A stretch of 64,000 nt of DNA from Annona cherimola. Taxonomy: Eukaryota > Streptophyta > Magnoliopsida > Magnoliales > Annonaceae. Under the pieces are notes generated by a model. The model did no database searches and was not told where the DNA came from. It was given only the letters and a program-made list of their open reading frames with translations. Made by a program: the position numbers and the translations under genes. Location: positions 57,651,174-57,715,173 of the forward strand of contig CM059975.1 in the NCBI GenBank assembly GCA_030490835.1. Reading direction: 5' to 3'. The number at the start of each line of letters is the position of its first letter. Within the stretch, counting starts at the first letter, position 1. Shown in pieces: positions 11,604-22,489 of this stretch.

Positions 11604-14600
11604 TTTTTACAGGTTTGTCTTAGAGCTAAGGCCAATAACATATGGTTTATGGATAGTGGTTACTAAAGACATATGATAGGAGAAAAAGGACTGTTCCATA
11701 AGATCAACCCATACAATGAAGGAACAATAGCTTTCGAAAATAATGAAAAAGGTAAAATAAAGGGTAAAGAAAATGTTTATGGTATTTCAAATGCATGTAT
11801 TGAAGATGTACTATTTGTTGAAGGACTCAAACATAACCTAATAAGTATTAGTCAATTACGTGATAAAGGATATAAAGTTGTATTTGAATCCTCTATATGT
11901 AATATTTTTGATGATGAACACATAGTATTTAGTGGCAAAAGATATAGAAATGTATATTTGGTTTGCCTTGATGAACTAGAAGGGAAATGTCTAATAGCCA
12001 TAAAAAATGATCCATGGATATGGCATACAAGGCTTGGACATATAAATATGTCAAATATTAAAACATTGTGAAAAAAAAATCTAGTACAAGGGTTACCAAA
12101 GCTCAAATATGACAAGGATAAGATTCGCAAAGCTTGTCAACTATCTAAACAACTCAAAATGTCATTCTCCACCAAAAAGGAAATTTCAACAACTAGACCA
12201 CTTGAATTGTTACATATGGATCTTTATGGGCCATCAGACATTTTAACTCTTGGTGGAAAAAAGTACATGTATGTAATTGTTGATGATTTTTCAAGATTTA
12301 CTTGGATTATACTCTTAGCTAGCAAAGATGAAGCATTTTCTATGTTTGTCACGTTTTCAAATTTGGTGTAAAATGAAAAACAAAGTTCAATTATTTCCAT
12401 TAGAAGTGATCATGGTGGTGAATTTGAAAATAATCGATTCATAAAATTTTGCAATGAAAAAGGAATTCATCATACATTTTCTGCACCAAGAACTCCTCAA
12501 CAAAACGGAGTTGTTGAAAGGAAAAACCGGAGAATACAAGAAATGGCTAGAACTATGCTAAATGAGAGTAAATTGTCTAAAAAATTTTAGGGCAAAGCTG
12601 TAAGTACAGTTTGTCATGTATTAAACCTTGTTACCATTAGAACAATATTGAAAAAGACCCCATATGAACTTTGGAAAGGCAGAAAACCGAACATATCATA
12701 TTTCCATACTTTTAGATGTACTTGTTATGTGTTAAATAATGGAAAAACAAATTTGGGAAAATTAGATGCCAAAAGTGATGAAGCTATTTTGCTTAGTTAT
12801 TCATCAAATAGCAAAGCATATAGGATTTGCAACAAAAGAAATCAAATAGTAGAAGAATCAATACATGTTGTTTTTAATTAATTTAACCAAACTCCGAGAA
12901 AGGAGGATGAACTAAGTAATGTAGATGACGCAAAAGCAAAACAACAAGAGCAACAAGAGGAAACTGAGCTCAAGCCAGAAAACCCCATGGAGGAAGAGGT
13001 AAGTGAAGGTAATTACTCCTACAAACCTCCAATTGATTTGAAATTCAAAAATACCCATCTAATTGAGCAAGTCATTGGAAATATTTATGAATGAGTAAAA
13101 ACTAGGAGATCAAAACAAAATATTTGTGGACGATATGCATTTGTGTCAAAAATTGAACCAACCACTATTGAACAAGCTCTTAATGATGAAAATTGGGTTA
13201 TTGCAATGCAAGAAGAGCTAAATCAATTTGAAAGAAATAATGTATGACATTTAGTTCCTAGACCAAATGATTATACCATTATTGGTACCAAATGGGTATT
13301 TAGGAACAAATTGGACGAAAGCGTACTTGTAATAAAAAACAAAGCTAGACTAGTAGCCAAAGGGTATTCCCAGGAAGAAGGGATTGATTTTGAAGAATCA
13401 TATGCACCCGTGGCTAGATTAGAAGTCATACGCATTTTACTAGCATTTGCTTCTCACATGAATTTCAAATTGTTTCAAATGGATGTGAAAAGCGCATTTT
13501 TGAATGGATACTTGAATGAAGAAGTATATGTTGAACAATCCCCAGGATTTGAAGAAAAGGATCAATCAAAATATGTTTATAAGCTGACCAAAGCATTATA
13601 TGGACCACGAGCTTGGTATAAAAGGTTAAATAGATTTTTGATTAATCATGAATTTCAAAGAGGAAAAGTTGATACGACTTTATTCATCAAGTATAAAAGT
13701 AAAAATATTTTAATTGTGCAAATTTATGTAGATGATATAATATTTGGTACTACTGATGAAACTATATGCCAAGAATTTTCTAAGATTATGCAGAGCGAAT
13801 TTGAAATGAGCATGATGGGAGAATTAAATTTCTTCCTTGGACTGCAAATCAAGTAACAAGCCAAAGGAATATTCATAAATCAGTCTAAGTACATCAAAGA
13901 AATGCTAAAGAAATTTGGAATGCAAACTAGCAAAGGAGCAAATATTCCAATGAGTTTAACAATCAAGATCGACATGGACGAAAATGGTAAATGTATCGAT
14001 CAAAAGCTTTATAGAAGCATGATAGGATCATTGTTGTATTTAACTGCTTCTAGACCGGATATTCTTTTCAGTGTATGTATGTGTTCTAGATTCCAAGCAT
14101 GTCCTAAAGAATCACATTTATTGGCTGTAAAAAGAATTTTTAAATATTTGATAAATACCACTAATCTTGGACTATGGTATCCAAAGGGGTCAACTTTTCA
14201 TTTAATCGGCTACTCGGATGCGGATTTTGCCGGTTACAAAGTAGATCGAAATAGTACTAGTGGAACTTGTCAATTTCTTAGAAATATGTTGGTTTCATGG
14301 TATTCAAGGAAACAAACTAATGTTGCTTTATCTACGGCAGTAGCCGAAGATATAGCCGCCGGGAGTTGTTGTTCCCAACTACTTTGGATGAAACAACAAT
14401 TGAAAGACTATGGTATTGATTATTATAACATTCCAATTAAATGTGATAATACAAGTGCTATTTGTTTAATTAAAAATCCAGTATTACATTCAAGAACCAA
14501 ACACATAGATGTAAGACATCATTTTTTTCGTGAACATGTTGAAAATCATGATGTTTGTTTAGAATATGTAAAAACTGAGGATCAAATTGCTGATATATTC

Positions 14601-14669
14601 ACCAAGCCTTTAGCAAAGGATTCATTTTACAAAATTAGAAATGATATGGGGATGATTGAGTTAAATTAG
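11604..14669 (+). pseudogene. pol: Ty1/copia pol of the inserted element, eight or more stops
   Basis: The frame is +1 relative to gag, opens after a TAA at 11,601 and keeps phase to the stop at 14,667. The protease DSG is at 11,652-11,660, but its neighbouring Cys-Ser is now Tyr-stop. The integrase zinc finger keeps its two His (12,024 and 12,039), while its first Cys is Arg at 12,126. The catalytic blocks with MDLYGPSD, SDHGGEF and PQQNGVVERK are present. RT keeps YVDD (13,725-13,736), but the [12 protein letters not shown] motif lost four residues at about 13,603. RNase H and the copia tail follow. Stops lie at 11,664, 12,069, 12,369, 12,588, 12,879, 13,092, 13,245 and 13,854. The element is non-autonomous. 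Confidence 0.88.
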
Positions 14670-15322
14670 GAATAATTAGACAGGAAAATCAGACTTGAAA
14701 AGTCTAAGTCGATAGTGAAGTCGACTCCGGAGTCACCAAGTCGACTCCAGTGAAGTCGACTTGGGCATGGCGAAGTCGACTCCGCCTTTGGGCAAAGTCG
14801 ACTCCACTGGGACGAAGTCAACCTCGCCTAGGGCTGCGTTGACTCCAGCGCGCGACCGTCGGGTTTCTCCTTCCCTTTTCTTCTTCTCTTCCATCTTTTC
14901 TTCTTTCTTCCTTCTTCCCGCACGACCTATCTTCCCATTTCTCCTTCATTTTCTCTTTGTTTTTCTTGCTCTCGCTCTCCTCCAGTTTCCGGCCATCTCT
15001 CTTTCTCCCTTTCTTTCTCTTTCATTTCTCCTTGTTTTTCTCTCTGTTTTTCTCTCTTTCCAGTTGCTATCTCTCTCTCTCTCATTTTCTCTTCCAAACT
15101 TTCTTCTCTCCGACATTTCTCCGGTCTTCTCTTTCTTCTCCATCTCTCTCTCCACTCTTGGTCTCCATCTCTATTGGTCTCCATCTCTATTGGTCTCCAT
15201 CTCTCTCCATCTCTCTCCATCACTCTCCATCTCTCCTCACTCAATCCATCTATCCCTCTCTATTTTCTCAATTGTTCTTTCAAGCTCCATTTGAAAGTCT
15301 CATTTCTAAAAACCCATCTTAG
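14670..15322 (+). repeat. pol-env spacer: GTCGAC palindromes then CT-rich tract
   Basis: From about 14,700 to 14,830 the spacer holds repeated AAGTCGACTCC-type palindromes like those in the LTR. From about 14,865 to 15,290 it is nearly pure pyrimidine (TCTCTC, CCATCTCTC). Long open frames on both strands here translate to simple Ser/Leu/Phe or Glu/Arg strings and are composition artefacts. Confidence 0.85.
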
Positions 15323-16933
15323 ATGACACCTAAATCTCGAATCCCCAAACTAGCTGTGTCCAAACCATCACTAAAACCTGTCCCTAGACCATCCAGTTCT
15401 CAACTTGAGGATGAAGTGCCTAGGAGGTAACGGACCTCCTCAAAGCGAGCCTGGGAAGAACCATCCACTTCCATAGGCCGCAGAGTCCGTTTCCAAGTCG
15501 GGACTCCATCAACAACGGCTGCTCGAGAGGAACAGCCTTAGACCTCGCAGAGCACACAATCTGGGGCCAGAAATAAAGGCAATACAGCTGCTAAAGCTCA
15601 AGTATTGAAGATGCCGACTACATACTTCAAAACAGAATTGCAGCACGGCCGGTTTTACAAATCTTTTTATGAGCGGAAGGTATTCATTCCAAAAATCATT
15701 GATTTTAATTTTTTAAGGGATTATGAGTCTGACATTGAGCAGTTACTAGATTTCAAAGGATAGACTAACCTTCTAAGAGCAGATGGAAGAGTATATCCTG
15801 ATCTAACTCGTATTTTCTATTACCTATGGGATGACGAGTACTTTGGAACTTTTGTCAAAGGAACTGATATGTTCTTTGGAATCGGAGTAACCCCAAGATT
15901 AGAGGAAGCAATCATGAGTGTGGGGCAAATCTTAGAGGTACCTTATGAGGATGAGTCGTTGCCTAAAAACCTCACTCTCTCAGATATCTACAATCAACTC
16001 ACCAGGAGCAATAAGTATCATCCGGGGATCAAATTTTTATATTACATGGACTTATCCCCGAGGCTCAGGGTCCTCAGATTATTTGTTTCACATTGCATCT
16101 ACCCCAAAGGTGGGGGTAGAAATCAGTTAAACCCGCAGGAGGCAGGAATTCTGTGGAAAATAGTGAACCGGGTCAAAGTCAGCCTTCCTCGATTGTTTAT
16201 AGAAGCCCTAAGTTCTAGAAAAGACAACCCACGAGGGGTTTTGCCTTATGGTACTTGGATCACGAAGATCCTAGAACATTTTGGAGTTGATATCGATGGA
16301 GAACCATTCGAGGTGTTAAAATCAACAAACGCAATCAACAAAGCATTGATCCAAAGAATGAAGATCAATGTAAATCAACTCCGGGTTGAAGCAGAAGTGG
16401 GCGCACCGGCACCAGAAGAAGTCGGGGATGCACAGGTTGAGGGGGAGCAACCCCCACAATCACCAGAAGCTCAACCCGCTCCACCACAGGATGCACCCGA
16501 GGAGCCTGCATCGCCGCTATCACATGGGTCTTGCTCTCCTAGAGGATCTGAAATTCTAGACCTAGCACCACGGCCATCTCGGGATACTTCAGTTTAGGGC
16601 CTTCGAGAGCATCTGGAGCAGTTAGAGGACCAGATGACCAGTCAGATCGCCGAGGTCCTACATGCCATCACGGATATGCATTCTCGACAGGATCGCATGG
16701 ATAGGGAGCTCCGGACCATCCGTTATCACTTAGCATCTGGAAGCCATCGTCATCGATCTATCCCCGAGCTTGATCCTTTTGACACTGGATCAGTTCATCG
16801 AGATCCCACACCTGCTCTAGTCTCATCTTTTTACTCCTCGGCCCACATTCGACCCATTTGCCCGATTCCATATCATATCTCTGTATTCCAGTTCACTAAA
16901 TCTCTTCGAGTCGACCCCTATTTGCTCGATTGA
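15323..16933 (+). pseudogene. Sirevirus env-like ORF (537 codons, four internal stops)
   Basis: It begins at an ATG at 15,323 after the CT tract, and one frame runs to the TGA at 16,931-16,933. It has a Pro/Lys/Ser-rich N-terminus, then the 'putative plant transposon protein' domain (FYERKVFIPKIIDF, YPDLTRIFYYLWDD, YNQLTRSNKYHP, YPKGGGRNQLNPQE), a Pro/Glu/Ala-rich linker, and a C-terminal helix with heptad-like spacing (LREHLEQLEDQM onward). In-frame stops lie at 15,428, 15,539, 15,761 (Trp in the outer copy) and 16,595. Envelope function is inferred only from the name given to Sirevirus ORFs in this place; no fusion peptide or membrane anchor is visible. Confidence 0.82.
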
Positions 16934-17292
16934 CAAAAAGGGGGAGAAGAGTTGAGTTTTGTGTTTAGATTTTTAGGATTTTGGGTTGGGTAGCTTGTAT
17001 ATAGGTTTCATTTGCATTTGAAATTTGTATGAAATTTTTTGATCATATATATGAAAAGGTTTCTTATGAAAAAGTTTATTTGTATTCTGATTACTTTTGC
17101 AAAGTTTATTATCACTTGAATTATGCTCTGATTACAAATGCTCTATGATCTGATTTATTATGTTTGCTCTAATCATTAATGTTCTATTTTTTTCAAAGGT
17201 AAATGACTTATGATTATCCTAAAAATGTCAAAACTAGATATTGGAAAGCATAAACTCAAATTAGTTTTGTCAATCATCAAAAAGGGGGAGAT
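16934..17292 (+). other. 3' untranslated region with two polypurine tracts
   Basis: The first polypurine tract is at 16,935-16,947 and the terminal one at 17,279-17,292, directly before LTR 3. The stretch is the counterpart of 7,586-7,944 with only isolated base differences. Confidence 0.8.
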
Positions 17293-19062
17293 TGTTGGAA
17301 ACAATTGTTGAAACCAAATGCAAATATCCAAAGCATGTGTTTTGATGATTAACAACAAAATTTGAGTAAACTCTTAGCTACTAATATGTTTTGTGCAATG
17401 TTTAAGGTTATAAAAGTAAAAAATACAAAACAGAACAGGTCAAGTCGCAACTCACATCGACTCAGACATCGACTTGGGCCAAGTCGATTTCTCAAGTCGA
17501 CTCCATCTTCGACTTCAATAGACGTCCTCTATCCAGCGTTGAAATTAGGAGCAAGAATTCTCGAAGTCGCAGACGAAGTCGACTGAACTTGCGACTTATG
17601 CGAAGTCGCAGACCAAGTCGACTCCAGTATCGAGTTCACATAACATTTTCCTTCCAGCGTTGAAATTAGAAAGCACAGCTGCCGAAGTCGCACATGAAGT
17701 CGACTCCACTTGCGACTTGGGTGAAGTCGCAGGCAAAGTCGACTCCAGCATCAACTTCAAATGGGCAGTGCAGATTTTCAGAATTTCAAGTCGAAGGCCA
17801 AGCCGACTTCAAGATAGACTTGAGTCAAATTGAAGATGAAGTCGACTCAAAATTTTCAACTTGAATATATGAAGACTAATCCAAGTTTAAAGCAAGCAAA
17901 ACACATGGATTCAACCATTCTAAATCAAAGTTGGATTTGTTCATATAAGATTCGAGTTTTTCAAGTTCTCTAGACTTAAAGCTAAAGAAATTTTGTACAA
18001 ATAAGTTCCAAGTATTGAAAGATAAAAGAAGAAGAAGAAGTTAAGCAAGCAAGAGACACTTCAACAAAGATCAAACTGACTTGGCAAAAGAAAGAAGCCA
18101 AGTCGCACCCGAAGTCACTCCAAGATCGACTTGAAGCCAAGTCTCAGACCAAGTTGACCCAGAGGACAGACTTGGAAACTGAAGAACAGCTGAAGTCGCA
18201 CACGAAGTTGACTCCAGCATGCGACTTGGGTGAAATCGCACATGAAGTCGACTCCACATGCGACTTGTAGGCGTAACGTTCGAATTTTTGAACGTTGGAA
18301 CATTTATTGCGCGCTAACTAACTTCATAACGTTCAAAAATCTCTCTCCTCTATATATAGACACTCAAGTAAACGTGGAAAGATATAAGATAGAGCTGAAA
18401 AAGAGGAAAGAAGTGCTACTAAGAGTTTCAATCCACTTTTCTCTACAATTGAGTGATCTATACACTTTCAAAGGAAGAACAAGCTTGAAAGTTGCTGTTT
18501 GCTTCAACGCAATACGATTCGTTGCTTATACAGATTCTTTCTCAAGCTGAAACTTGCTACATAAATCTGTAAAGTGTAGATTTCTTCTATTTGATCTTGT
18601 TATTTAATTTTGGTGCTTGGTTTGAGTTCGGTGTTTCAAACCAAGATATAGCAAGTAGGGTTGTGATTGGAGTGTAACTCATCACCTACTTGTGTTGCTC
18701 GTTATACACGCCCCCTAGAGCTAGAATCTAGAAGAGAACGGAGGCTCTGGTTGTATATGCCCCCTAGAGCTAGAATTTAGAAGAGAGTGGAGACTCTAGT
18801 TGTATTCGCGGAATACATAGTGGAACCCAAGTCACAAGAGAGTGTGAGCTTGGAAGAGTGGAGTAGGAAAAGGTTGCCACAACAACTATAAATCTTGTCT
18901 ACTATTTTTCATTTCTGCTTTCATTATCTTATTGCTCTCTATTTATTTCATTAAAGGGGCTTAAACTAAACCGGGGTAAAATCTCTAATTAAAGTTTTAA
19001 ATTCTTAAATACCCAATTCACCATTCCCCTCTTGGGTAATTGCCATCAACTCGGGACCAACA
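17293..19062 (+). repeat. Sirevirus LTR 3 (1,770 bp), 3' LTR
   Basis: It runs TGTTGG to ACCAACA and is followed directly by the AGTTA target duplication. It has the same palindromes, TATA box (18,351-18,358) and 49-bp duplication as LTR 2. With LTR 2 it bounds an element of 11,118 bp (7,945-19,062). Confidence 0.95.
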
Positions 19063-19067
19063 AGTTA
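19063..19067. repeat. Right target-site duplication AGTTA
   Basis: This matches 4,506-4,510 exactly and lies directly after the CA end of LTR 3. Confidence 0.93.
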
Positions 19068-20797
19068 TCCATTGGAGTCTACGTTGATCTACCTTTGAAG
19101 CCATAAATCTAATGTTTTCGGCATCCAAACCAATTTTGCACCAAGGTTTTGTAATTTTCTCAATTTGCATTGATAGTTTTGTGTCCCAACTTGTTGCTAA
19201 AATTACAAGCTCCCGGAAGTCTAGGAGTGGGAATCCATTTGGTAATTGGTTCCCTAGTTGGTCTTTTGGTCCAAGCCACATGATTTATCTTGGGTTTAAC
19301 ATGAATGTGTTTGGTTTTGTTTCTTGGAGCATTAGATTTGTCTTGCTCAAATGTGGTATACCCAAGTCCTTTCTTACAACTTTGGGTAGTCATTTTCAAA
19401 AACATTTTCACACTTTCTTCTGGATTAGAAAACTTAGCAAGCGATTCATTTAATGATTCATTTTCATTTTTCAATTTATTAATTTTTTCAGCAAGTTTAC
19501 CGTTCACAATCATTACTGTATCACATTGTCTTTTCTTTATTATAAACTTGTTTCCTAATTTCTTTATTTCCTCATATAATGAATCATAGGCTTGTTGGAG
19601 TTCTTCTAATTCAGCACATTTGAGGTATTCATTTGTAGAAGAGAAAATTGAAAAGTATTTTTGTTTGGAGGTTACCTCTTGACTACTTGTGCAGTTCGTT
19701 GAAGTAGCTTGATCCTCTAAGATTTTCGTTGCTGCAAAACATACATCGGAATTTGTCATGCAACAAATTCTTGCGCAATCCGCTTCACATTCTTCACTTG
19801 AAGAGATGCATGTTGTTGATTCCTCTTCATTTACGTACATGCCTCTTCCTTTGATTCTTTGAAATTTTCTGTTGTCGCCTCGATCCTTTCTTTGCTCCTT
19901 TACTTTAGTCTCCTCGGGTGTTGGGCATTGGGCTTGCATATGTCCCGAACCACCACATCGGTAATATTTTTTTGTTTCTTTCCTTTTAGAATTTCTTTCT
20001 TTAAAGTTTCTGAAATTTCTTCCCTTCCTTACAAATTTTCTGAATCGCTTTGTGAGTAAGGCGATTTCATCGTCGTTTTGTGATAATGAGGTGAAGCCAT
20101 CCGAATCTTGTGCAGCTTTCAAGGCGATGACTCTCTTGCTTTTGTGGTGATCTTCATTTCTTTTCTTGATTAGCTCATGTGACATTAGTGAGCTAATAAG
20201 ATCTTCTAACTTCAATGTGTTTAGATCCTTGGCTTCTTCTATCGCAGTAATCTTTGGAGTCCATGATTCGAGTAGCGCCCTTAAAATTTTCATAACCTGC
20301 TCAGATTCAGAAATTGTCTTTCCTAGACCTTTCAAGGCGTTAATAATTTTGAAAAATCGAGCAAACATTTCAGAAATATTTTCTGTTTCTAACATTCTAA
20401 AGCTTTTCAATTCTCCAATCAAAATATTTCTCCTTGTCCCTTGGACTTGAGAAGTTTCTTCATAGATAGATGTTAGTGTATCTCATATCTCTTTGGCAGT
20501 CAAATAAGATGATACTCTATTATATTCGGAAGCAGTAAGAGCACAAAATAATGAATTCATAGCCTTGGCGTTGCTCTTTACAAATTTTACTTTCTCATCG
20601 GCCCATTTGGAAGCTCTTTCATCAGTAGGCAAGGTCACACCGTCTTGGATTGCAATCCAAGAATCCTTATCTGTAGTCATGATGAGTTGTTTCATACATA
20701 GCTTCCAATAATCAAAATTGTTCCCGTCAAACAATGGTGGCCTAGTAAAGGATTGGCCTTCGACAAATGCGGGAACAGAAGTGGATTGAGATGCCAT
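19068..20797 (-). pseudogene. gag: Sirevirus gag of the outer element, interrupted by the plus-strand complex
   Basis: The ATG is at 20,795-20,797. The domains match the inserted gag: PPLFDGNNFDYWKLCMKQL, the UBN2-type region and the CCHC knuckle CYRCGGSGHMQAQC. A TGA at 20,483 replaces a Trp codon, after which one long open frame runs to about 19,160. The second knuckle is lost through a small deletion that shifts frame. The coding end is cut off at 19,068 by the insertion and resumes at 4,505. Overall it is less decayed than the element inserted into it. Confidence 0.88.
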
Positions 20798-20831
20798 ATC
20801 AAAAGATCTCTTTGGTAAAACTCAAAGACCT

Positions 20832-20843
20832 GCTCTGATACCA
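20832..20843 (-). other. Primer-binding site of the outer element
   Basis: On the minus strand it reads TGGTATCAGAGC, two bases from the LTR end at 20,846, matching initiator tRNA-Met. Confidence 0.9.
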
Positions 20844-20845
20844 CT

Positions 20846-21916
20846 TGTTGGTCCCGAGTTGATGGCAATTACCCAAGAGGGGAGGGGTGAATTGGGTATT
20901 TAAAAATTTAAACTTCAATTAGAGACTTTACCCCGGTTTAGTTTAATCCCCTTTAATAAGACAAATGGAAAGCAATAAGATAATGAAAGCGGAAATGAAA
21001 AACAGTAGACAAGATTTATAGTGGTTCGGGCAACCTTCCCTACTCCACTCTTCCAAGCTCACACTCCCTTGTGACTTGTGTTCCACTATGTATTCCGCGA
21101 ATACAACTAGAGTCTCCACTCTCTTCTAGATTCTAGCTCTAGGGGGCATATATAACCAGAGTCTCTGCTCTCTTCTAGATTCTAGCTCTAGGGGGCGTAT
21201 ACAATAAGCAGCACAAGTAAGTGACGAGTTCCACTCCAATCACAATCCTACTTTGTTATAACTTGGTTTGAAACACCAAACTCAAACCAAGCACTAAAAA
21301 TAGAATATCAAAATGAAATGAAAGAAATCTACACTTTACAGATTTGTGTAGCACGTTTCAGCTCGAGGAAGAATTTGTAGAAGCAACGAATCGTTTTGCG
21401 TTGAAGCAAACAACAACTTTGAAGCTTGTTCTTCCTTTGAAAGTGTATAGATCACTCAATTGTAGAGAAAAGTGGATTGAAACTCTTATTAGCACTTCTT
21501 TCCTCTTTTTCAGCTCTTACTTGTATGTTTCCACGTTTGCTTGAGTGTCTATATATAGAGGAGGAAAAATTTTGAACGTTATGGAGTTGGTTGGCACGTA
21601 ATAAATGTTCCAACGTTCAAAAATTCGAACGTTATTCCTCCAAGTCACAGGTAGAGTCGACTTCGTGTGCGACTTCGCCCAAGTCACATGCTGGAGTCGA
21701 TTTCGGGTGCGACTTCGTCTGTGCTCAACTTGTTTAAGTTCTTCCTCGGGTCGACTTGGCCTTGGACTTGACCCAAGTCGCAGGTGGAGTCGACTTCGGG
21801 TGCGACTTCGGATGCTTCAGTTTCCAAGTCTGTCTTCTGGGTCGACTTAGTCTGAGACTTGACCCAAGTCGATGCTTGAATGAATCACAGATATATCTAC
21901 CCTTTTTTTATCAACA
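20846..21916 (-). repeat. Outer Sirevirus LTR (1,071 bp) with an atypical 5' end
   Basis: The 3' part matches the 1,770-bp LTRs, including the palindrome cluster, TATA box at 21,550-21,557, the duplicated GCCCCCTAGAGCTA block and the ACCAACA end. The first several hundred bases of the usual LTR are missing and replaced by a short start, TGTTGATAAAAAAAGGG. A 22-bp stretch at 21,879-21,900 in this start repeats at 21,971-21,992, upstream of the polypurine tract. It lies between gag A (left) and the 3' region of element B (right), so it is shared or chimeric. Confidence 0.8.
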
Positions 21917-22489
21917 ATCTCCCCCTTTTTGATGATTGACAAAACTTAATTGAAATATCTTCCCTTCTCAAATGAATCACAGATATATCTACATGAAGAT
22001 CATGATTTTCATCAATAAGCGCAAAAATAATATATATTCTTTTCATATAGATGGAAATACTTCTCCCTCTAAGTTATATGCAATATTATTCTCTTTTCTT
22101 AAGATATTTTCATACTACACTCTCTCCCCCTTTTTGTCAATCAACAAAAAAGGTAGCACAAATGGGGCACAATGGGGCATAATGGGGCATATAAAATAGG
22201 TAGTACAAATGAGGCATATAAAATAGGTTCATACTACACTCTCTCTCCCCTTTTTTTTCATACAAATCATTCATTTTGAGTCAAGCATATGATCTGTAAT
22301 ATATGACTATGGTACTACTTGTTTATTAATTTCTTTAGGAGAGCAACATACCTTTACTTACCTTTGATGAAAGTTATCATTACTATTTTGCTCAACTCCC
22401 CCTTTCTTTTGCAATTCATGCTCCTTCATTCTCTAGATGACTTTGTACTTGTTTGAAATAAAACCTGCATCACAAATATGATATCTTCT
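21917..22489 (-). other. 3' region of element B with four polypurine tracts
   Basis: The terminal polypurine tract, AAAAAGGGGGAGAT on the minus strand, is at 21,917-21,930. Further purine tracts lie near 22,125, 22,243 and 22,398. Pol and any env-like ORF are absent, so a large internal deletion separates this stretch from gag B. Confidence 0.7.

Noticed and set aside
14761..15322. Open frames of 69-177 codons on both strands
   Set aside because: They cover a simple pyrimidine tract, and low-complexity composition explains the lack of stops.
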